Origin: an uncultured Paracoccaceae bacterium | Lineage (GTDB): Bacteria > Pseudomonadota > Alphaproteobacteria > Rhodobacterales > Rhodobacteraceae | Reading direction: 5' to 3' | Length of the DNA stretch: 64,000 bases | NCBI GenBank assembly: GCA_947493145.1 | Contig: CANLPZ010000002.1 | Span: forward strand, 1 to 64,000 | Shown here: one piece after another, positions 60,479-64,000 of the stretch | Layout: every line of letters begins with the position of its first letter | How positions within the stretch are numbered: the first letter of the stretch is position 1 | The notes under the pieces: model-generated | The model's database searches: none | What the model saw: only the letters and a program-made list of their open reading frames with translations | Told to the model about the DNA's origin: nothing | Made by a program: the position numbers and the translations under genes

Positions 60479-61315
60479 TCAGCCCGCGTCGCGTTGGGCG
60501 GCTTCGAATGCCAGCATGGCTCGTTTTATTGGCAACCCCCAGTGATACCCGCCCAATCCGCCTGATTTGCGCATCGCGCGGTGACATGGAATCAACCAAC
60601 TGACAGGATTTCGACCAACCGCAGTGCCGACAGCGCGCACAGCTTTGGGGGAACCGATCGCGTTTGCAATTTCGGAATAGGTTGTGACGTGACCTGATGG
60701 AATTTGCATCAAGGCTTCCCAAACTTTGATCTGAAACGGTGCCCCGATAAGATGTAATTGTGCATCGCCTGACATTTCGAACGCGGCCTTGGTCCATTTG
60801 CTCAACTTCTCGGGGTGTTCCTTAAACTGGGCCTTGGGCCAACGGCTTTTCATGTCGTCCAACGTGGTTTGTCGTCCAAACTCTTCCGCGAAAGCCATGC
60901 CGCAAATTCCCTTGTCCGTTCCCATGACCAACGTGTCGCCAAAGGGTCCGTCGAACCAGCCGAACAGAATGACAATTCCATCGCCGCGTTTCGCAAAGTC
61001 GCCAGGTGTCATTGCCTCCCACCTTAGGAACAAATCATGCAATCGACCTGTTCCGGACAACCCAACAGATTGCGCGGCTTCCAACGTCGTGAAATTGTCG
61101 CGCAGTAATGTCTTTGCGTGGTCCAACGTCAGGTACTGTTGATATCGTTTAGGCGATACACCCGCCCATTTTGTAAACAAGCGTTGAAAATGCGCGGGGC
61201 TCATACCCATACGACTTGCCAAGTCATCTAAGCTCAACTGATGGGAACCGGCCGCATCGATTTCTTCGATTGCGCGACGCATTACCTGATAATGATATGT
61301 TTCGGTCATTTCCAT
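60479..61315 (-). CDS. Ada-like O6-methylguanine-DNA methyltransferase with AraC HTH
   Basis: A 278-residue two-domain protein: an AraC-type helix-turn-helix domain at about 20-105 (DDLASRMGMSPAHFQRLFTKW in part) and an alkylguanine transferase domain with the active cysteine near 244 in IPCHR. Its N-terminal Ada zinc/phosphotriester domain is missing, so this is the short form that repairs O6-methylguanine and may act as a regulator without the usual methyl-phosphate switch. It diverges from nth, another repair gene. Confidence 0.9.
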   Translation of the reverse strand: MEMTETYHYQVMRRAIEEIDAAGSHQLSLDDLASRMGMSPAHFQRLFTKWAGVSPKRYQQYLTLDHAKTLLRDNFTTLEAAQSVGLSGTGRLHDLFLRWEAMTPGDFAKRGDGIVILFGWFDGPFGDTLVMGTDKGICGMAFAEEFGRQTTLDDMKSRWPKAQFKEHPEKLSKWTKAAFEMSGDAQLHLIGAPFQIKVWEALMQIPSGHVTTYSEIANAIGSPKAVRAVGTAVGRNPVSWLIPCHRAMRKSGGLGGYHWGLPIKRAMLAFEAAQRDAG

Positions 61316-61408
61316 GCTGTCACCCTATCGCCACGGACATATCATTTCGACCCGTATTTTGCGCATTGGATGCTTGTTCGTTGCACTGAGGGCAGGCATA
61401 GACAACGC

Positions 61409-62056
61409 ATGGCGAAACAACTCGACTACAACACTTTGCGCGAAATCTTCACAAGGTTTCAAGCGGCCGAACCAGAACCAAAGGGCGAATTGGATCACAC
61501 CAATGCCTACACTTTGGTTGTTGCGGTTGCCTTGTCCGCGCAGGCCACGGACGTCGGTGTTAATAAAGCGACAAATGCGTTGTTCAAAACAGTGGATACA
61601 CCGGAAAAGATGTTGGAATTGGGCGAAGATGGCTTAATCGAACACATCAAAACCATTGGGCTGTATCGTCAAAAAGCGAAGAACGTCATCAAGATGAGCA
61701 AAATCTTGGTCGAAGAGTTTCATTCAACGGTTCCAAATTCCCGCGCCGCACTTGAAAGCTTACCGGGGGTTGGTCGCAAAACAGCGAATGTTGTATTGAA
61801 TATGTGGTTCAAACAACCAACCCAAGCCGTCGACACACATATCTTTCGCATCGGGAACCGTTCTGGTATCGCGCCCGGCAAGGATGTTGTTGCGGTCGAA
61901 CGTGCCATCGAAGATCACATTCCTGCCGATTTTCAACAACACGCCCATCACTGGCTGATTTTACACGGCCGCTACGTTTGCAAAGCACGCAAACCCGCTT
62001 GTGGCAATTGCCTTATTCGGGATCTGTGCATGTATGAGGACAAAGTCTTTGACTAA
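61409..62056 (+). CDS. nth: Endonuclease III
   Basis: DNA glycosylase/AP lyase for oxidised pyrimidines. The 215 residues have ALSAQATDVGVNKAT, the helix-hairpin-helix LPGVGRKTANVVL containing the catalytic lysine, VDTHIFRIGNR with the catalytic aspartate, and a C-terminal 4Fe-4S motif C-x6-C-x2-C-x5-C (CKARKPACGNCLIRDLC). ATG 61409 begins the conserved part; an open frame to 61241 is unsupported. It overlaps the following kinase. Confidence 0.95.
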   Translation: MAKQLDYNTLREIFTRFQAAEPEPKGELDHTNAYTLVVAVALSAQATDVGVNKATNALFKTVDTPEKMLELGEDGLIEHIKTIGLYRQKAKNVIKMSKILVEEFHSTVPNSRAALESLPGVGRKTANVVLNMWFKQPTQAVDTHIFRIGNRSGIAPGKDVVAVERAIEDHIPADFQQHAHHWLILHGRYVCKARKPACGNCLIRDLCMYEDKVFD

Positions 62057-63041
62057 AACTTACCAAGTCTTGGGCATCGCCAACGCGGTGTCTGATGTAA
62101 TTTCGCAGTGTTCGGACACGTTTTTGGATCATATGGGGATCGAAAAGGGTATTATGCAGCTCGTTGAAAAAGAACGTGCTGAAATCCTGTATGGTGCAAT
62201 GGATGATCGTACAGAAACGCCCGGTGGATCGGTCGCCAACACGTTGGCAGGTCTTGGCATGCTTGGTTTGAAAACAGCGTTCATCGGGCGGGTTGCTGAT
62301 GACGCAACTGGACTGACGTACGCGAAATCGATGGAAGAAGAAGGCACTGCATTTGCAAATCCGCCGATTGAAAACGCACAGCTTCCAACCTCGCGAAGCA
62401 TGATTTTTGTAACACCTGATGGGGAACGTTCGATGAATACCTATCTGGGTATTTCTTCTGAAGTTGGACCAGAAGATGTTGCAGACGATGTTGTTACAGA
62501 TTGCGACATTCTATTCCTCGAAGGCTATTTGTTTGATAAAGATCCCGGGAAAGCAGCTTTTTATAAAGCAGCCGAATTGGCAGGTAAGTCCGGTGCACGT
62601 GCTGGAATTTCGTTGTCAGATCCATTTTGCGTCGACCGTCACCGTGCCGATTTTCGTGATCTGATCGAAGGGCAATTGGATTTTGTTCTTGGCAACGAGG
62701 CTGAGTTCTTATCGCTTTATGAAACTGACGATCTCGACGTTGCGCTTGATCTTGCGTCAAAGGCAACGGATCTGGTGGTTTGCACCCGTTCCGGTGATGG
62801 GGTCGCAATCAAAACGGGCGACACACGGATCAACGTGCCAGTTACACCGGTCACACCAGTTGATGCCACAGGTGCAGGCGACCAATTCGCGGCAGGGTTC
62901 CTATATGGGATGGTCATTGGCGCCGACCTTGAAACCTGTGGGAAAATGGGCTGCGTCTCAGCTGGCGAGGTTATCTCTCACATCGGTCCACGCCCAGCGA
63001 CGGATATGCAAACTTTGTTCAAAGAAAAGGGACTGATTTAG
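62049..63041 (+). CDS. PfkB-family kinase (adenosine kinase-like)
   Basis: A ribokinase-type enzyme of about 330 residues. The substrate-side glycine block PGGSVANTLAGLGMLG (about 58-73) and the anion-hole GAGD motif with catalytic Asp (DATGAGDQFAAGF, near 273-286) are clear. The TTG at 62049 is preferred because GAGGA at 62036-62040 is 8 bases upstream; ATG 62034 is the alternative. It overlaps nth by 8 bases. Adenosine kinase is the likely activity by overall resemblance; other sugar substrates remain possible. Confidence 0.85.
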   Translation: MTKTYQVLGIANAVSDVISQCSDTFLDHMGIEKGIMQLVEKERAEILYGAMDDRTETPGGSVANTLAGLGMLGLKTAFIGRVADDATGLTYAKSMEEEGTAFANPPIENAQLPTSRSMIFVTPDGERSMNTYLGISSEVGPEDVADDVVTDCDILFLEGYLFDKDPGKAAFYKAAELAGKSGARAGISLSDPFCVDRHRADFRDLIEGQLDFVLGNEAEFLSLYETDDLDVALDLASKATDLVVCTRSGDGVAIKTGDTRINVPVTPVTPVDATGAGDQFAAGFLYGMVIGADLETCGKMGCVSAGEVISHIGPRPATDMQTLFKEKGLI

Positions 63042-63090
63042 GCTCTTCTCTGAGGAAACAGGCTGAGCGTGATTGGGCCAATGGCCATGA

Positions 63091-63105
63091 GGGGGCAACG
63101 CCCCC
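63091..63105. repeat. REP-like hairpin after kinase gene
   Basis: GGGGGC-AAC-GCCCCC is a six-bp GC hairpin 50 bases past the kinase stop. A second hairpin GGGCGAAT-TC-ATTCGCCC lies at 63127-63144 over the end of the convergent sulfotransferase gene. They may together mark the end of both transcripts. Confidence 0.5.
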
Positions 63106-63134
63106 ACCTTCGCACGTTCAGTCGGTGGGCGAAT

Positions 63135-63953
63135 TCATTCGCCCAGTTTCGCGTGAACTTCGTCCAAATCAATTTCACCGATTGGCATCTTATTACCAGG
63201 GTTTTCGAAGTCATATTTGAACAAATTGAAATCGCGTTTGTAGATTTCGTAAACCAAATGCATCGATAAATCGTCAAAGTAATCTTCAACCGGATGTGCG
63301 CGTTTGGGTCCGTGCCCTTCGGATTCGTTGAAACGCGGAATGTCCGAAAGTTTCACATCTTTTGGTGTTTCGATCGCGTTCAGAACGTCTTGCATTCCGT
63401 CGTTAAATTGTTCGGTCCAAAAGATTTTGTCATATGTCCCGCCGTTCACAATAAACGTCGAAATATGCCCAGACATGGCTGACCAATGGATGTCAGGTTC
63501 CATTGGGCGGCGCCACCGAATGGTGTCGCGCGCAAACAACAAAAAGCGTCGAAAGGATTTGATTTGATCGAATTCGAACCCGTTTTCTGGATCGCCGACT
63601 TCGATTCCGTATTTCTGGATCAAAAGGGGGACAAGGTTCCCACGATACCGTCGACCATTCCGTTGGATGCCGCAAATTTTGTCGAAGAATGAAGACAATA
63701 TCCGCGTGTAAGGATTGCGAACGCAGGTAAACGCGTAACTTTTGTGAGATTGCACGTTATTCGTGATCAAGGGTTGGCTGTCGTCCATCGCCCATTTGTG
63801 CATACCGCCTGTGGCGTCATGAATGTCGCCGTCAAAAAACTCGCCATGATCGGAATAATACATGATCTGCCCGATCGTCGAACAGGCGCATTTCGGCACA
63901 ACGCGATACACCACGCTTTCCGACTCTGTCATCCAAGTTCCTGGAAATCCCAT
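63135..63953 (-). CDS. Sulfotransferase family 2 protein
   Basis: A 272-residue PAPS-dependent sulfotransferase of the carbohydrate type. PKCACSTIGQI near 20-30 forms the 5'-phosphosulfate loop, and CVRNPYTRILSSFF near 77-90 forms the 3'-phosphate site. There is no signal peptide or membrane helix, so it acts in the cytoplasm, perhaps on a cell-surface glycan or lipid precursor. The stop overlaps a hairpin. No glycan genes lie next to it inside the window. Confidence 0.85.
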   Translation of the reverse strand: MGFPGTWMTESESVVYRVVPKCACSTIGQIMYYSDHGEFFDGDIHDATGGMHKWAMDDSQPLITNNVQSHKSYAFTCVRNPYTRILSSFFDKICGIQRNGRRYRGNLVPLLIQKYGIEVGDPENGFEFDQIKSFRRFLLFARDTIRWRRPMEPDIHWSAMSGHISTFIVNGGTYDKIFWTEQFNDGMQDVLNAIETPKDVKLSDIPRFNESEGHGPKRAHPVEDYFDDLSMHLVYEIYKRDFNLFKYDFENPGNKMPIGEIDLDEVHAKLGE

Positions 63954-64000
63954 ACTCTTACGCCTTTACTTGATCGTTTAAGGTCACGTCTAAAAAATTT

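Noticed and set aside
1..64000. tRNA, rRNA, CRISPR array, transposase or prophage genes
   Set aside because: None could be seen on reading the gaps and the proteins; a covariance-model tRNA scan would settle the tRNA point.

Overview
The window reads as chromosomal DNA of a marine alphaproteobacterium, most likely a Rhodobacteraceae (Roseobacter-group) species. The evidence is MipZ, the separate FO operon with paired b' and b subunits, NasS/NasT nitrate regulation, BluB, several TRAP and sulfonate genes, and the order ffh-rpsP-rimM-trmD-rplS-rpmE. Gene density is high. Genes are mostly in operons joined by ATGA or TAATG overlaps. I saw no tRNA, rRNA, CRISPR array, transposase or prophage.

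Layout. (1) 0-7.7 kb: the S10 ribosomal operon in two blocks, rpsJ-rplCDW and rplB-rpsS-rplV-rpsC-rplP. They are separated by about 2.8 kb holding a DUF2306 membrane protein, a DUF2200 protein, and a coupled SLOG-like plus ComF-like phosphoribosyltransferase pair. rpmC does not follow rplP. (2) 7.7-18.5 kb: a small basic repeat protein, then a LacI regulator divergent from an operon for C3 sulfonates. That operon has a TRAP transporter, an HpsN-like sulfopropanediol dehydrogenase, an SDR and a zinc alcohol dehydrogenase, a universal stress protein, ComDE sulfopyruvate decarboxylase and an FMN 2-hydroxyacid dehydrogenase. Together these would carry dihydroxypropanesulfonate to sulfoacetaldehyde. 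(3) 18.5-23.5 kb: GntR regulator and uxaC-uxuB-uxuA for hexuronates. (4) 23.7-27.2 kb: nadABC. (5) 27.3-40.5 kb: nitrate assimilation, nasT-nasS, a leader RNA with two hexaloop hairpins and a terminator, nrtA-nrtB-fused ATPase, globin, nirB-nirD, nasA, and a glycerate 2-kinase.

(6) 40.5-44.4 kb: mipZ, a PAP2 phosphatase, DUF1330, LysR, and a membrane-anchored Mrr-type nuclease. (7) 44.4-51.3 kb, minus strand: ffh-GNAT-chorismate mutase-rpsP-bluB-rimM-trmD, an inverted hotdog-fold gene, a lipoprotein, rplS-rpmE. (8) 51.6-56.0 kb: LysR, ArsR with a perfect palindromic operator, and the FO ATP synthase operon atpI-B-E-F'-F. (9) 56-64 kb: a membrane/SRPBCC protein, a GntR-sulfatase pair with a palindromic operator, an OmpA lipoprotein, an Ada-like repair protein, nth, a PfkB kinase and a sulfotransferase.

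Three themes cut across the window. Hairpins sit just after the gene needed in greatest amount in three operons (after dctP, nrtA and atpE). A composite palindromic repeat of about 80 bases occurs in two full copies and one partial copy. Sulfur chemistry recurs (sulfonate catabolism, sulfatase, sulfotransferase). The least explained material is the SLOG/phosphoribosyltransferase pair, the membrane-anchored Mrr protein, and the structured non-coding stretch upstream of ffh. All functions are assigned by reading the protein sequences; no database search was run.
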